Source of the DNA: Mycobacterium colombiense CECT 3035
GTDB lineage: Bacteria; Actinomycetota; Actinomycetes; Mycobacteriales; Mycobacteriaceae
Reading direction: 5' to 3'
DNA length: 64,000 nt
Assembly (NCBI RefSeq): GCF_002105755.1
Contig: NZ_CP020821.1
Coordinates: 3,596,001-3,660,000 of the forward strand
The translations under genes were made by a program, and so were the position numbers. The notes beneath the pieces were generated by a model that did no database searches, was not told the DNA's origin, and saw only the letters and a program-made list of their open reading frames with translations. This document shows positions 51,486-60,833 of the stretch, piece after piece. Numbering within the stretch: position 1 is the first letter of the stretch; the number at the start of each line of letters is the position of its first letter.

Positions 51486-52679
51486 TCAGCCGACGCAGGA
51501 GCCGGTGCCCACCAACTGGGTGTCACCGATCCTGGAGAGCTGACTGGCCACCTCGTCGGCGGTCAACACGAACCCGGTGTCGGGATCGTCGACCGCCGCG
51601 CCGAACACCACCCCGAGCACGTGGCCGTCCAGGTCGATCAGCGGCCCGCCCGAATTACCTTGCTCCACACTGGCTCTGATCGTGTAGACGTCACGGGTGA
51701 CCGGGGCGGGATCCCGGTAGATGTCGGGTCCGCTCAACTTGATCAGCTCGCGAATCCTGGCCGGGGTGGCGGTGAAGTTCCCGCCACCGGGGTAACCGAG
51801 GACCACCACGCTCGCACCGGTTTTCGCGTCGCCCTGCGCGAAAGCCAGTGGGGGCGGCGGCAAATTGGGGACGGCCAGGATCGCGACGTCGACCGCCGGA
51901 TCGTAGGACACCACCGTGGCGTCCAGCGGACTGCCGCTGGCGTAGATCTGCACGCTGTTGGACCCGGCCACCACGTGCGCGTTAGTCATCACCCGGTCGG
52001 GCGCGATCACGAATCCGCTGCCCTCCAACACTTTCTGGCAGCTGGGAGCCAGGCTGCGCACCTTGACCACGCTGGGCGCGGTGGCCTGCACCACCGGATT
52101 GTTGGCCAGCTCGGGATCGGGTGAGGCGACGGGAATGACCGGGGTGCGGCTGAACGGCTCCAGCACCGCCGGCAGGCCGGAGGTGTTCAGCAGCGCGGAC
52201 AGCCGCTTGGGCACCGTCTTGAGCCAGGGCGGCGCTACGTCGTTGACTTGAGCCAACACTCGCGAACCTCGGACCGCGGCGGCCAGCTCCGGCTGGTCCT
52301 TGGACTGGGTCAGCGGCGTCGCCAGCAGCCACGCCGCGGTCAGCACCACGACCAGCTGGACCGCCACCCCGATGATCGAGTCGACCGTGCGGATCGAACG
52401 GCTGCGGATCGCGCCGCGCACGGCGCGTCCCAGCACCACGCCGGCGACCTCGCCGATGACGACCAGCGCGAGGATCAGGAACAGCGCGGCAAACAATTTC
52501 GCGCGCGGCGCCGCGATGTGGCTGACCAGGTGGGGCGCCAGCAGCACGCCCGCGATCGCCCCGAGCAACACGCCGACGAACGAGAGCAACGAGCCCAGCG
52601 CTCCCGACCGCCATCCCGAAATCGCCGCGATGAACGCGACCGCCAGGACGGCGACGTCCAGCCACTGGGACGGGGTCAT
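51486..52679 (-). CDS. marP: Membrane periplasmic serine protease MarP
   Basis: 397 residues, equal to Mtb MarP (Rv3671c). Four N-terminal membrane segments (CvpA-like, about 5-130) anchor an extracytoplasmic HtrA/chymotrypsin-like domain with His235 (TNAHVV), Asp264 (AVDVAIL) and Ser343 (EQGNSGGPL), the Mtb numbering exactly. Cysteines in SCQKV and at the C-terminus GTGSCVG form the regulatory disulfide known in MarP. The loop reads GNSGG rather than GDSGG. In Mtb it supports acid resistance by cutting the peptidoglycan hydrolase RipA. An earlier ATG at 52688 overlaps the NUDIX stop (ATGA) and adds three residues. Confidence 0.95.
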   Translation of the reverse strand: MTPSQWLDVAVLAVAFIAAISGWRSGALGSLLSFVGVLLGAIAGVLLAPHLVSHIAAPRAKLFAALFLILALVVIGEVAGVVLGRAVRGAIRSRSIRTVDSIIGVAVQLVVVLTAAWLLATPLTQSKDQPELAAAVRGSRVLAQVNDVAPPWLKTVPKRLSALLNTSGLPAVLEPFSRTPVIPVASPDPELANNPVVQATAPSVVKVRSLAPSCQKVLEGSGFVIAPDRVMTNAHVVAGSNSVQIYASGSPLDATVVSYDPAVDVAILAVPNLPPPPLAFAQGDAKTGASVVVLGYPGGGNFTATPARIRELIKLSGPDIYRDPAPVTRDVYTIRASVEQGNSGGPLIDLDGHVLGVVFGAAVDDPDTGFVLTADEVASQLSRIGDTQLVGTGSCVG

Positions 52680-52684
52680 GGAAT

Positions 52685-53500
52685 TCATCGTGCTCCGCCC
52701 CCGTCGCCGACCAGCGCCATCGCCGCGTCCAACTCCCGCTCGTCGGTGGTGTCCCACGGTTGTGCCCAGCCGGCGACGTCGAGCAACGCAGAAATCACCT
52801 GGCCAGTGAATCCCCAGACCAGCATCTCGTTGAGCAGAAACGCCGGACCGGCCCATCGGCGGCCGAGATCGCTGCGGTACACCATCAGCCGGTTGTCCGG
52901 GTTGATGAAGGCGCGCACCGGAACTCGCGCGACGATCGCCGTTTCGGCCTCGTTGACGACGGCCACCGGGCCGGGGTCCGGCGAATAGGCCAACACCGGG
53001 ACGACGTGAAACTGCGACGGCGCGATGAACATCTTCTCCATCGTGGCCAGCGGGTACAGCCGGCTGACGTCGATGCCGGTCTCCTCGCGGGCCTCGCGCA
53101 GCGCGGTATCGACCGGGCCGTCGTCGGTGGGATCGGCGGCACCACCGGGAAACGCGGCCTGGCCCGCGTGGTGGCGCAGCGTCGACGCCCGCACCGTGAC
53201 CAGCAGGTCGGCGTCGGCGGGGAAGCCGCCGTCGGGTGCGCCGGATTCCGGACCGGAGAACAACACCAGCACGGCGGCTTCGCGGCTCGCGCCGCGCAGG
53301 GCGGTCACCGCCGATGCGGCCTTGGTGGTGATCATCGCCAGCACGTCGGCGGGTAGGCGGCGCCGGGCCGCGTCGGGAATGTCATCGACGCGGTCGACCA
53401 GCGGACGCAGCCACGGCGGGCAGGCGTCAGGCCGCAGCGGAACGGACCCGCGCGCGGGGTCGGGGTCCCCATTCCGCAGGGGCGAACCCCCAGCACTCAC
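52685..53500 (-). CDS. CoA pyrophosphatase-type NUDIX hydrolase (Rv3672c-like)
   Basis: 271 residues. LRHHAGQAAFPGGAADPTDD is the CoA-pyrophosphatase (UPF0035) signature and REAREETG completes the NUDIX box that binds metal and cleaves the diphosphate; the first acidic residue of the box is Asp rather than Glu. Likely hydrolyses CoA or CoA esters. GTG 53500 has GGAGGGG upstream, an excellent site. Part of the nth-tlpA-nudix-marP operon; the stop overlaps the marP region. Confidence 0.88.
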   Translation of the reverse strand: MSAGGSPLRNGDPDPARGSVPLRPDACPPWLRPLVDRVDDIPDAARRRLPADVLAMITTKAASAVTALRGASREAAVLVLFSGPESGAPDGGFPADADLLVTVRASTLRHHAGQAAFPGGAADPTDDGPVDTALREAREETGIDVSRLYPLATMEKMFIAPSQFHVVPVLAYSPDPGPVAVVNEAETAIVARVPVRAFINPDNRLMVYRSDLGRRWAGPAFLLNEMLVWGFTGQVISALLDVAGWAQPWDTTDERELDAAMALVGDGGGAR

Positions 53501-53529
53501 GGCCCCTCCAGTCGGTTCAATTTTTCCGC

Positions 53530-54198
53530 TTATCCCCTGTCGTTGCCGATCGCGGCCGCGATCTCATCGGCAGTGGTGAAAGCTCGTGGCAGCGTTTGGG
53601 CAACGCTACCGTCCGGCCGCAGGACCACCGTCGCGGGCATCACATTTACCACCCGCAGCGCGGCCGCGACCCGGCGGCGACCGTCCTGCAAGGTGGGCAG
53701 CCGCACCCCGAGTTCGGCCAGCCGCAGCAGCGCCGCGGTCTCGTTCTCGTCTTGATGCACCGTCACCACCATCACGTCCGAACCGGCCCGACGTTGATAC
53801 TCGGCCATCGCGGGCAGTTCGGCCGCGCACGGCGCGCACCAATATGCCCACAGGTTGAGCACCACCCGGCGCCCGGCCAGCGCGCGGGCGACGTCGACGG
53901 GGGAACCGTCGGCGGCGCAGTCGGCCGTCACGCCGCGCAGCGCCGCGGGACCGTCTCCGGCTCCGGCGCCCGGGCATGGCGGCAGGTTGGCGCGCTGCCG
54001 CGGACCGGCCAGCGCGGCGGGGGTGTCGGCGTCGCGGTGTTCCCGGTCGGCCACCGGCCGATCGGTCGCGGGCGTGGACGTCGTGGCCGAGTCGTCGCGC
54101 AGCTGCGCGACCAGCGCCACGATCAGGGCGGCCACCACCGCCAGAATCGCGATGTGCCAGCGAGCCTTCCGGGTCAAGGTCGGCTTCGAAATAGGCAT
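53530..54198 (-). CDS. Membrane-anchored thioredoxin-like (TlpA/ResA) protein (Rv3673c-like)
   Basis: 222 residues. One N-terminal membrane anchor (IAILAVVAALIVALVAQL) and a linker precede a thioredoxin fold outside the membrane. The active site is YWCAPC with Cys121/Cys124, and the cis-proline loop is NVMPATVVL. Two further cysteines (75 and 94) lie in the linker insertion. It probably transfers reductant or oxidises exported proteins. Its partner could be the disulfide-regulated MarP encoded two genes downstream, which is inference only. Confidence 0.87.
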   Translation of the reverse strand: MPISKPTLTRKARWHIAILAVVAALIVALVAQLRDDSATTSTPATDRPVADREHRDADTPAALAGPRQRANLPPCPGAGAGDGPAALRGVTADCAADGSPVDVARALAGRRVVLNLWAYWCAPCAAELPAMAEYQRRAGSDVMVVTVHQDENETAALLRLAELGVRLPTLQDGRRRVAAALRVVNVMPATVVLRPDGSVAQTLPRAFTTADEIAAAIGNDRG

Positions 54199-54228
54199 GC
54201 GGTCCCTGCGCGGCGGTCGCGGGCCGGC

Positions 54229-55026
54229 TTACAGCCCGGCCAGGGCCAGCAGGTGCTCGGTTTCCGGGCCCTTCACCAGGGGCGCGGCCAACGCCGGTTC
54301 GGTGGGGCCGAGGCCGAACGAGGGGCAGTCTTTGGCGATCAGGCAGACGCCGCACGCCGGTTTGCGCGCATGGCAGACCCGGCGGCCGTGGAAGATCACC
54401 CGGTGGCTCAACATCGTCCACTCGCTGCGTTCGATGAGCTCGCCGACGGAGTGCTCGATCTTGACCGCATCCTTGTCCGCGGTCCAGCGCCACCGGTGCA
54501 CCAGGCGCGTGAAGTGGGTGTCGACCGTGATGCCGGGGACGCCGAAGGCGTTTCCCAGGATGACGTTGGCCGTCTTGCGGCCGACCCCGGGCAGGGTGAC
54601 CAGTTCGGCCATGGTCGACGGCACGTCGCCGTCGAACCGTTCGACCAGGGCCTGCCCCAGGCCGATCAGCGAGGACGCCTTGTTGCGGAAGAATCCGGTC
54701 GGCCGGATGAGGTTCTCCAGCTCGTCGCGGTCCGCCTGGGCGTAATCCAGCGCCGACGGGTACCGCTTGAACAGCGCGGGCGTCGTCAGGTTGACCCGCT
54801 TGTCGGTGCTCTGCGCCGAAAGGATTGTGGCGACCGTCAATTCGAGCGGCGTCGTGAAGTCCAGCTCGCAGTGGGCGTCCGGAAATGCTTGCGCCAGAGC
54901 ACGATTCATTCGCCGCGCGCGCCGCACCAGGCCGACTCGGGTTTCCTGCGACCAGCGCCCGGCGTCACCGCCGCCGGGCGTGGCCGGAGTCGATTTCGAA
55001 CGCCCGGACGACTTAGCCGCTGTCAC
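54229..55026 (-). CDS. nth: Endonuclease III, DNA glycosylase/AP lyase
   Basis: 265-residue base-excision repair enzyme for oxidised pyrimidines. Helix-hairpin-helix [15 protein letters not shown] with catalytic Lys151, [10 protein letters not shown] with Asp169, and the 4Fe-4S cysteines C218-x6-C225-x2-C228-x5-C234 are complete. GTG 55026 leads a 25-residue basic extension before the conserved core. It starts the operon that ends with marP and diverges from the Rv3675-like gene across 56 bp. Confidence 0.95.
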   Translation of the reverse strand: MTAAKSSGRSKSTPATPGGGDAGRWSQETRVGLVRRARRMNRALAQAFPDAHCELDFTTPLELTVATILSAQSTDKRVNLTTPALFKRYPSALDYAQADRDELENLIRPTGFFRNKASSLIGLGQALVERFDGDVPSTMAELVTLPGVGRKTANVILGNAFGVPGITVDTHFTRLVHRWRWTADKDAVKIEHSVGELIERSEWTMLSHRVIFHGRRVCHARKPACGVCLIAKDCPSFGLGPTEPALAAPLVKGPETEHLLALAGL

Positions 55027-55082
55027 CTACGACAGAGTACTGATTTCGTGATCTCGCCGAGACCCCGAGTTGATTGAAGGCG

Positions 55083-55478
55083 ATGTTTACTCTTCGTGTG
55101 TCGTGGTTGCTGGTGGCCGGTATTCCGGCGCTGCTGATGCTGGCGGCGCTGGGGCTCGGGCGCCTCGAGTCCGAGCTCGCCCCCCGCGCCCTGGTGGTGG
55201 CCGACGTCGACGAGTTCCTGGAGCGCGCCGGCGGCGTGGACATGCACACGCTGGCCTCCGAGGGCATGCCCGAGGCGCTGGAATACCTGCATCGGCGCGA
55301 GCTTGCGCAGTTGTCGGAGGCCCCGGCGAGCGGGCGGACCGGCGGACCGCGGCACGCCGCGCCGTCGTTTGCGGTCAGCTTCGACGACCGCGACGAGATG
55401 ACCTTGCCGACCCGAATCCACGGTCATTCGCACGTCAATCCGCAGTTTAGGGCACCTCGACACGCCAATCGTGTGTAG
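55083..55478 (+). CDS. Short membrane-anchored protein (Rv3675-like)
   Basis: 131 residues. A single hydrophobic segment (WLLVAGIPALLMLAALGLG) is followed by a soluble acidic domain with RALVVADVDEFLERAGGVD and the conserved MPEALEYLHRRELAQL and HGHSHVNPQFR. No known motif; found upstream of crp in mycobacteria. ATG 55083 is preferred to the codon at 55074 by alignment with Rv3675. Function unknown. Confidence 0.8.
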   Translation: MFTLRVSWLLVAGIPALLMLAALGLGRLESELAPRALVVADVDEFLERAGGVDMHTLASEGMPEALEYLHRRELAQLSEAPASGRTGGPRHAAPSFAVSFDDRDEMTLPTRIHGHSHVNPQFRAPRHANRV

Positions 55479-55582
55479 CGTTGGCACGTTAGACACAACG
55501 GCGTTCCTCTAGACTCGTCACGCGAGCAAGGGGTTAGCCTGCCCGTATCACATTAATTTTTTGGGAAAGTTGAAGAGGCAAC

Positions 55583-56257
55583 GTGGACGAGATCCTGGCA
55601 AGGGCAGGAATCTTCCAAGGGGTTGAACCCGGCGCAGTCACAGCGCTGACCAAGCAGCTGCAACCCGTCGACTTCCCCCGCGGACACACGGTCTTCGCCG
55701 AGGGGGAACCCGGTGATCGGCTGTACATCATCGTCGCGGGGAAGGTGAAGATCGGTCGTCGCTCGCCCGACGGACGTGAGAACCTGCTGACGATCATGGG
55801 CCCCTCGGACATGTTCGGCGAGCTGTCGATCTTCGACCCCGGTCCGCGGACGTCCAGCGCCACCACCATCACCGAGGTGCGCGCGGTGTCGATGGACCGC
55901 GACGCGCTGCGCGCGTGGATCGCCGACCGTCCCGAGATCGCCGAGCAGTTGTTGCGGGTGCTGGCCCGACGGCTGCGCCGCACCAACAACAACCTGGCCG
56001 ACCTGATCTTCACCGACGTGCCCGGCCGGGTGGCCAAGCAGCTGTTGCAGCTCGCCCAGCGGTTCGGCACCCAGGAGGGCGGCGCCATGCGGGTCACCCA
56101 CGACCTGACCCAGGAAGAGATCGCGCAGCTGGTCGGGGCGTCGCGGGAGACGGTGAACAAGGCGCTGGCCGACTTCGCCCACCGCGGCTGGATCCGCCTG
56201 GAGGGCAAGAGCGTGCTGATCTCGGATTCCGAGCGGCTGGCCCGCCGGGCGAGGTAG
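55583..56257 (+). CDS. crp: cAMP receptor protein Crp
   Basis: 224-residue global regulator, same length as Mtb Crp (Rv3676). The N-terminal cyclic-nucleotide domain includes [22 protein letters not shown], whose Glu and Arg-Thr/Ser contact cAMP; the C-terminal winged helix has [19 protein letters not shown] as recognition unit. It should bind TGTGA-N6-TCACA sites. GTG 55583 has GAAGAGG upstream. TAGCCT at 55535-55540 is a possible -10 with a leader near 35 nt. The cyclase at 23.8 kb and acs at 47 kb are pathway relatives in the same window. Confidence 0.96.
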   Translation: MDEILARAGIFQGVEPGAVTALTKQLQPVDFPRGHTVFAEGEPGDRLYIIVAGKVKIGRRSPDGRENLLTIMGPSDMFGELSIFDPGPRTSSATTITEVRAVSMDRDALRAWIADRPEIAEQLLRVLARRLRRTNNNLADLIFTDVPGRVAKQLLQLAQRFGTQEGGAMRVTHDLTQEEIAQLVGASRETVNKALADFAHRGWIRLEGKSVLISDSERLARRAR

Positions 56258-56320
56258 CGGCGGTTTGCGCGCCGAGCCTGTAATTTTGCAGGCCGCTACT
56301 CGGACTTCTCCTGCAGAAGT

Positions 56321-57115
56321 TCAGGCTCGACGCAGGTAGTCCAGCTGCACCTGCACCGACCACTCGGCGGCGTCCCACAGCTTCTCGTCGACGTCGACAT
56401 AGACGTGTTCGACGACCCGCCGGGCGCCGACGTCCTCCCCCAGCTCGCGCAACGCCGATCGCACCTGATCCAGTCGCTCCCGCCGGTGTTCGAGGTAGCC
56501 GTGCGCGACGCGTTCCAGATCGGTGAGGTCCGGGCCGTGGCCGGGCAGCACCGTCCGCCGGCCCAGGCCGCGCAGCCGCCGCAGCGATTCCAGGTAGTCC
56601 GTCAGGCTGCCGTCCTCCTTGTCCAGGACGGCCGTCCCCCGGCCCAGGATGGTGTCGGCGGTCAACACGGCGTCGTCGAGCAGGAAGGACAGCGAATCGG
56701 CGGTGTGGCCAGGGGTCGCCATGACCTTGATCTCGAGGCCGGCGGCATCGATCACCTCGCCGTCGGTCAGCTCGCCGCCGAGGCCGCGCAGGAAGCCGCT
56801 ACCCGCCGAGCGGACGGTCGCGCCGGTGAGCTCGACCAGCTTGTCGATGCCGTCGGTGTGATCGCTGTGCCGGTGGCTGATCAAGACCAGGGCGACGCGG
56901 CCGAGCGCGGCCAGCCGGGCGATGTGCTCGTCGTCGTCGGGCCCGGGGTCGACGATCACCAGCTCGTCGCTGCGCGGGCCGCGCAGCACCCAGGTGTTGG
57001 TGCCCTCGAGCGTCAGCAGCCCGGGGTTATCGGCCAGCAGGACCGACGCGGTGTCGGTGACCGGCCGCAATGTGGCATACGCGGGATGGGTCAGCGACTC
57101 GGCGGCCTGGGTCAT
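56321..57115 (-). CDS. Metallo-beta-lactamase-fold hydrolase (Rv3677c-like, LACTB2-type)
   Basis: 264 residues. Metal motif SHRHSDHTDG with His81, His83, Asp85 and His86, then TPGHTADSLSF and VLPGHGPDLTD complete the binuclear site. The NPGLLTLEGTNTWVL start and C-terminal winged region resemble LACTB2-like hydrolases; activity may be a thioesterase, glyoxalase or ribonuclease. It lies 4 nt after the RidA gene, third in a small operon. A hairpin ACTTCT-CCTGC-AGAAGT (56304-56320) follows its stop. Confidence 0.87.
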   Translation of the reverse strand: MTQAAESLTHPAYATLRPVTDTASVLLADNPGLLTLEGTNTWVLRGPRSDELVIVDPGPDDDEHIARLAALGRVALVLISHRHSDHTDGIDKLVELTGATVRSAGSGFLRGLGGELTDGEVIDAAGLEIKVMATPGHTADSLSFLLDDAVLTADTILGRGTAVLDKEDGSLTDYLESLRRLRGLGRRTVLPGHGPDLTDLERVAHGYLEHRRERLDQVRSALRELGEDVGARRVVEHVYVDVDEKLWDAAEWSVQVQLDYLRRA

Positions 57116-57119
57116 GGCT

Positions 57120-57575
57120 TCAGCCGACCTCGACGATCAGCTCCACTTCCACCGGCGCATCCAGTGGCAGCTCGGAGACGCCGACCGCCGAGCGCGCGTG
57201 CGCGCCCTGCTCGCCGAACACCTCGGCAAGCAGCTCGGAGGCCCCGTTGATGACGCTGGGCTGGCCGTTGAATCCCGGCGCCGAGGCGACGAATCCGACC
57301 ACCTTGACCACCCGCGTCACCTCGTCGATGCCCACCAACGCGTTGACCGCCGCCAGCGCGTTGAGCGCACAGATCCGCGCCATCGCCTTGCCCTCGTCCG
57401 GGCCGACGTCGGCGCCGACCTTGCCGGTGGCCAGCAGCTTGCCGTCCCGCATCGGGAGCTGGCCCGCGGTGTAGACCAGGTTCCCGGTGCGCACCGCCGG
57501 TACATAGGAGGCCAGCGGCGCAACCACCTCCGGCAGCGCGAGGCCGAGCTGACCGAGCCGGGCCGAAGCACTCAT
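57120..57575 (-). CDS. RidA/YjgF-family imine deaminase (Rv3678c-like)
   Basis: 151-residue trimeric protein of the Rid family, which hydrolyses reactive enamine/imine intermediates. TGNLVYTAGQLPMRDGKLL and EVTRVVKVVGFVASAPGF are recognisable, ending LDAPVEVELIVEVG. The usual catalytic Arg of true RidA is not in its standard context, so it may belong to a neighbouring Rid subgroup. ATG 57575 is 13 nt after the DUF4177 mini-gene. Confidence 0.85.
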   Translation of the reverse strand: MSASARLGQLGLALPEVVAPLASYVPAVRTGNLVYTAGQLPMRDGKLLATGKVGADVGPDEGKAMARICALNALAAVNALVGIDEVTRVVKVVGFVASAPGFNGQPSVINGASELLAEVFGEQGAHARSAVGVSELPLDAPVEVELIVEVG

Positions 57576-57588
57576 CGGACCCGACCCT

Positions 57589-57750
57589 CTACTTGGGGCG
57601 CTTCAGATACGCGACGTGCTGCTCGCCGGTCGGCCCCTGCAGCACCGACACCAACTCCCAGCCGTCGGCGCCCCACTGGTCGAGAATTTGTTTGGTCGCG
57701 TGCGTCAGCAGCGGAACCGTGACGTACTCCCATGCGGTCGGTTGGCTCAT
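57589..57750 (-). CDS. DUF4177 mini-protein (Rv3678A-like)
   Basis: 53 residues, MSQPTAWEYVTVPLLTHATK to QHVAYLKRPK. The WEY...LDQWGADGWELVSVL pattern is the DUF4177 fold. First gene of the operon with RidA and the MBL hydrolase. It starts at ATG 57750, divergent from the ArsA-like ATPase gene across 35 bp. Function unknown; small size and strong conservation suggest a real protein. Confidence 0.85.
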   Translation of the reverse strand: MSQPTAWEYVTVPLLTHATKQILDQWGADGWELVSVLQGPTGEQHVAYLKRPK

Positions 57751-57773
57751 GCCGCGAGCTTATCGGGTCGGGC

Positions 57774-57779
57774 TAGCAT
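57774..57779 (+). promoter_or_regulatory. -10 box TAGCAT, leaderless geometry
   Basis: TAGCAT ends 6 nt before GTG 57786 of the first ArsA-like ATPase. Confidence 0.5.
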
Positions 57780-57785
57780 GCGAAG

Positions 57786-58805
57786 GTGGCAACCACATCG
57801 GGCGGCGGAGCTGCCGTCGGCTGGCCTGCGCGCTTGACGAAGGCCCGTTTACATTTCGTGACCGGCAAGGGCGGCACGGGCAAGTCGACCATCGCGGCCG
57901 CCCTGGCGCTGACCCTGGCCGCCGGGGGCCGCAAGGTTCTGCTCGTGGAAGTCGAGGGCCGCCAAGGGATTGCGCAACTCTTCGACGTCCCGCCGCTGCC
58001 GTACCAGGAGGTCAAGATCGCGACCGCCGAACGCGGCGGTCAGGTCAACGCCCTGGCGATCGACATCGAGGCCGCGTTCCTGGAATACCTCGAAATGTTC
58101 TACAACCTGGGCATTGCCGGCCGCGCGATGCGCCGCATCGGCGCGATCGAGTTCGCGACGACGATCGCGCCGGGCCTGCGTGACGTGTTGCTGACCGGCA
58201 AGATCAAGGAGACGGTGATCCGGGTCGACAAGAACCGGCTCCCGGTTTACGACGCGATCGTCGTCGACGCCCCGCCGACGGGACGGATCGCGCGCTTCCT
58301 GGATGTCACCAAGGCGGTCTCCGATCTGGCCAAGGGCGGGCCGGTGCATTCGCAGGCCGACGGCGTGGTGAAGCTGCTGCACTCCGAGCAGACGGCCATT
58401 CACTTAGTCACCCTGCTGGAGGCGTTGCCGGTGCAGGAGACGCTGGAAGCCATCGAGGAGCTGGCCGAGATGCAGCTGCCGATCGGCAGTGTGATCGTCA
58501 ACCGCAACATCCCCTCGTACCTGCAGCCGGCCGATCTGGCGAAGGCCGCCGAGGGGGACGTCGATGCGGACTCGGTGCGGGCAGGACTGCAGAAGTCCGG
58601 AATCACCTTGGACGACAAGGACTTCGCGGGCCTGCTGACGGAAACCATCGAGCATGCGACCGTCGTCGCTACGCGCGCCGAGATCGCGCAACAGCTCGAT
58701 GCGTTGAAGGTGGCGCGACTGGAACTACCGGCCATCTCCGACGGGGTCGACCTCGGTAGCCTCTACGAGCTGTCGGAATCGCTTGCACAGCAGGGGGTTC
58801 GATGA
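57786..58805 (+). CDS. bagA: ArsA/GET3-like ATPase, first subunit (Rv3679, BagA)
   Basis: 339-residue member of the anion-transporting ATPase (ArsA/GET3) family. Deviant Walker [10 protein letters not shown] at 27-35, with the signature lysine, switch [12 protein letters not shown] region and switch [11 protein letters not shown] are present. It has no cysteine pair typical of arsenite-binding ArsA. Its Mtb orthologue forms a heteromeric ATPase with Rv3680 reported to protect against glycerol-related and nitrosative stress. Its TGA overlaps the next ATG (ATGA), supporting one complex. Confidence 0.9.
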   Translation: MATTSGGGAAVGWPARLTKARLHFVTGKGGTGKSTIAAALALTLAAGGRKVLLVEVEGRQGIAQLFDVPPLPYQEVKIATAERGGQVNALAIDIEAAFLEYLEMFYNLGIAGRAMRRIGAIEFATTIAPGLRDVLLTGKIKETVIRVDKNRLPVYDAIVVDAPPTGRIARFLDVTKAVSDLAKGGPVHSQADGVVKLLHSEQTAIHLVTLLEALPVQETLEAIEELAEMQLPIGSVIVNRNIPSYLQPADLAKAAEGDVDADSVRAGLQKSGITLDDKDFAGLLTETIEHATVVATRAEIAQQLDALKVARLELPAISDGVDLGSLYELSESLAQQGVR

Positions 58806-59959
58806 CCGCCACACCCAAACGGCTCGATATGGCCGCCATCCTGGCCGACACCACCAACCGTGTCGTGGTGTGTTGCGGCGCGGGCGGCGTCGGCAAGACC
58901 ACCACCGCGGCCGCGATCGCGCTGCGCGCCGCCGAGTACGGCCGCAACGTCTGCGTTTTGACGATCGATCCGGCCAAGCGGCTGGCCCAGGCGCTGGGGG
59001 TCAGCGACCTCGGCAACACGCCGCAGCGGGTCCCGCTGTCGGCGGAGGTTCCCGGCGAGCTGCACGCGATGATGCTCGACATGCGACGCACCTTCGATGA
59101 GATGGTGGTCCAGTACTCCGGACCCGGTCGGGCACAAGCGATTCTGGATAACCAGTTCTATCAAACCGTCGCCAGTTCACTCGCCGGCACGCAGGAGTAC
59201 ATGGCGATGGAGAAGCTGGGCCAGCTGCTGGCCGAGGATCGGTGGGACCTGGTGGTGGTCGATACCCCGCCGTCGCGCAACGCGCTGGACTTCCTGGACG
59301 CGCCCAAACGGCTGGGCAGCTTCATGGACAGCAGGCTGTGGCGGCTGCTGCTGGCGCCGGGCCGGGGCATCGGCCGATTGGTCACCGGCGCAATGGGTTT
59401 GGCGATGAAGGCGATGTCGACCATCCTGGGGTCCCAGATGCTCGGCGATGCCGCGGCGTTCGTGCAGTCGCTGGACGCCACCTTCGGCGGCTTCCGCGAG
59501 AAGGCCGACCGCACCTACGCGCTGCTGAAAAGGCGTGGGACGCAGTTCGTTGTGGTGTCGGCGGCCGAGCCCGACGCGCTGCGCGAGGCGGCATTCTTCG
59601 TCGACCGGCTGTCGCAGGAAGGGATGCCGCTCGCCGGGCTCGTCCTCAACCGCACGCATCCGCCGTTGTGCTCGCTGCCGGCCGAGCGGGCGATCGACGG
59701 CAGCGAAATGCTGGACCACGACGCCGACTCCGAGGCGGCGTCGCTGGCCTCGGCGGTGTTGAAGATCCACGCCGACCGGGCGCAGACCGCCAAGCGGGAG
59801 ATCAGATTGCTGTCGCGGTTCACCGGCGCCAATCCGCACGTGCCCGTCGTCGGCGTTCCGTCGCTACCGTTCGATGTCTCGGATCTCGAGGCGCTGCGCG
59901 CGCTGGCCGATCAGATCACTTCGGTCGGTGACGATGCGGGCCGGGCAACGGCCCGCTGA
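58802..59959 (+). CDS. bagB: ArsA/GET3-like ATPase, second subunit (Rv3680, BagB)
   Basis: 385 residues. Walker [10 protein letters not shown] at 26-34, [15 protein letters not shown] switch I and [18 protein letters not shown] switch II are intact, so both subunits can probably bind ATP. A hydrophobic Gly/Met-rich helix region ([18 protein letters not shown]) resembles the client-binding part of GET3-like proteins. The last ten codons and stop are duplicated 57 bp downstream. Coupled to bagA by ATGA. Confidence 0.9.
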   Translation: MTATPKRLDMAAILADTTNRVVVCCGAGGVGKTTTAAAIALRAAEYGRNVCVLTIDPAKRLAQALGVSDLGNTPQRVPLSAEVPGELHAMMLDMRRTFDEMVVQYSGPGRAQAILDNQFYQTVASSLAGTQEYMAMEKLGQLLAEDRWDLVVVDTPPSRNALDFLDAPKRLGSFMDSRLWRLLLAPGRGIGRLVTGAMGLAMKAMSTILGSQMLGDAAAFVQSLDATFGGFREKADRTYALLKRRGTQFVVVSAAEPDALREAAFFVDRLSQEGMPLAGLVLNRTHPPLCSLPAERAIDGSEMLDHDADSEAASLASAVLKIHADRAQTAKREIRLLSRFTGANPHVPVVGVPSLPFDVSDLEALRALADQITSVGDDAGRATAR

Positions 59960-60016
59960 GGAACCGGCCCATCCGGCCACGCCGGTGACGATGCGGGCCG
60001 GGCAACGGCCCGCTGA
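59926..60016. repeat. 57-bp-period tandem duplication at the bagB stop
   Basis: Two exact 34-bp copies, 59926-59959 and 59983-60016, period 57 bp, 1.6 copies. The first copy contains the last ten bagB codons and TGA; the second is non-coding. Each carries the hairpin GCGGGCC-GGGCAAC-GGCCCGC, so the terminator-like stem is doubled. Expansion or contraction by one unit would leave BagB unchanged. Confidence 0.85.
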
Positions 60017-60038
60017 ATCACTTATAACTTCGTGGACC

Positions 60039-60079
60039 CGGCCTGCCGTAACAGAAACGTAATTACGAGCGGCAGGCCG
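60039..60079. terminator. Convergent hairpin between bagB and whiB4
   Basis: Perfect 10-bp inverted repeat CGGCCTGCCG (60039-60048) and CGGCAGGCCG (60070-60079) with a 21-nt A-rich loop, in the gap between two convergent genes. No long T run on either side, so probably a weak bidirectional terminator or mRNA end. Confidence 0.55.
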
Positions 60080-60126
60080 TCAGCCTCATTCCTGCATTGA
60101 CGGGCGACCCGTCAGCGGGCGGCGAA

Positions 60127-60480
60127 GGGTCAGCCGACGCTGCGGGTCCGCCTCTTGTCGAAGAAGTCCGCCCAGGACACGACCTCGGGGTGCTGCTTGA
60201 GCAGGGCACGGCGTTGCCGCTCGGTCATGCCGCCCCAGACGCCGAACTCGACCTTGTTGTCCAGCGCGTCTGCGCCGCACTCCTGCATCACCGGGCAGTG
60301 CCTGCAGATCACCGCCGCCTTGCGCTGGGCCGCGCCGCGGACAAACAGTTCGTCGGGATCGGTGGTCCGGCAGAGCGCCTTCGAGACCCAGGCGATCCGT
60401 TCTTCGGCATCGACACTGCGGAGTACCCCTTGTGCGGCTGCAATGTTTGTCCTACGCGCCGCCGGCCGTATTGGTGACAC
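60127..60480 (-). CDS. whiB4: WhiB4 iron-sulfur redox regulator
   Basis: 116-residue WhiB-family transcription factor. Cys37, Cys59, Cys62 and Cys68 (CRTTDPDELF ... CRHCPVMQEC) bind a 4Fe-4S cluster, and the turn GVWGGMTERQRRAL is complete. Its basic tail binds DNA. In Mtb WhiB4 senses oxygen/NO and controls antioxidant and PE/PPE genes. The stop is at 60127-60129. GTG 60480 (VSPIRPAARRTN) has AGGGAA upstream and agrees with the Mtb start. Divergent from ponA2. Confidence 0.95.
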
Positions 60481-60833
60481 GAACTGTTCCCTTTCCCTAC
60501 CGGCCGCCCGTCACGGCCGCCCTCCTCGGGTGCAGATCCTGGGCTAGCGACCTACGCCACACTGTGTCCTTCGGTGTTACCTGAATCTCACCGTGTGTCT
60601 AAGTTAGGTGGTCAGGTGCCAATTGCGCAACAGTCCGATAACGCTTTTTTTGGGACGGGCGTCCAGTCTCGTACCAAACGAGAGGCGAAGGAGTGATCTT
60701 GCACACCCCGTTGGCCGTCTGACCTGTGACGCGACTGAAAATTCTCATACCGGGCGCCTGGTCATCAAGTCACCCAATTTTTTGGCGAATGCGCAGCGTG
60801 GCGGCGTGACTGGGGGCCGCTACTGTAGTACCC
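60481..60833. other. whiB4/ponA2 divergent intergenic region
   Basis: 353 bp without a gene, A/T-richer than its surroundings. It holds an inverted repeat TCTCGT-ACCAA-ACGAGA (60667-60683), a T7 run near 60645 and another T6 tract near 60780, and the ponA2 -10 box at its right end. The inverted repeat could be an operator or a small RNA hairpin. I see no small ORF worth reporting. Confidence 0.55.
60821..60826 (+). promoter_or_regulatory. -10 box TACTGT, leaderless geometry
   Basis: TACTGT ends 7 nt before ATG 60834 of ponA2. Confidence 0.55.
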
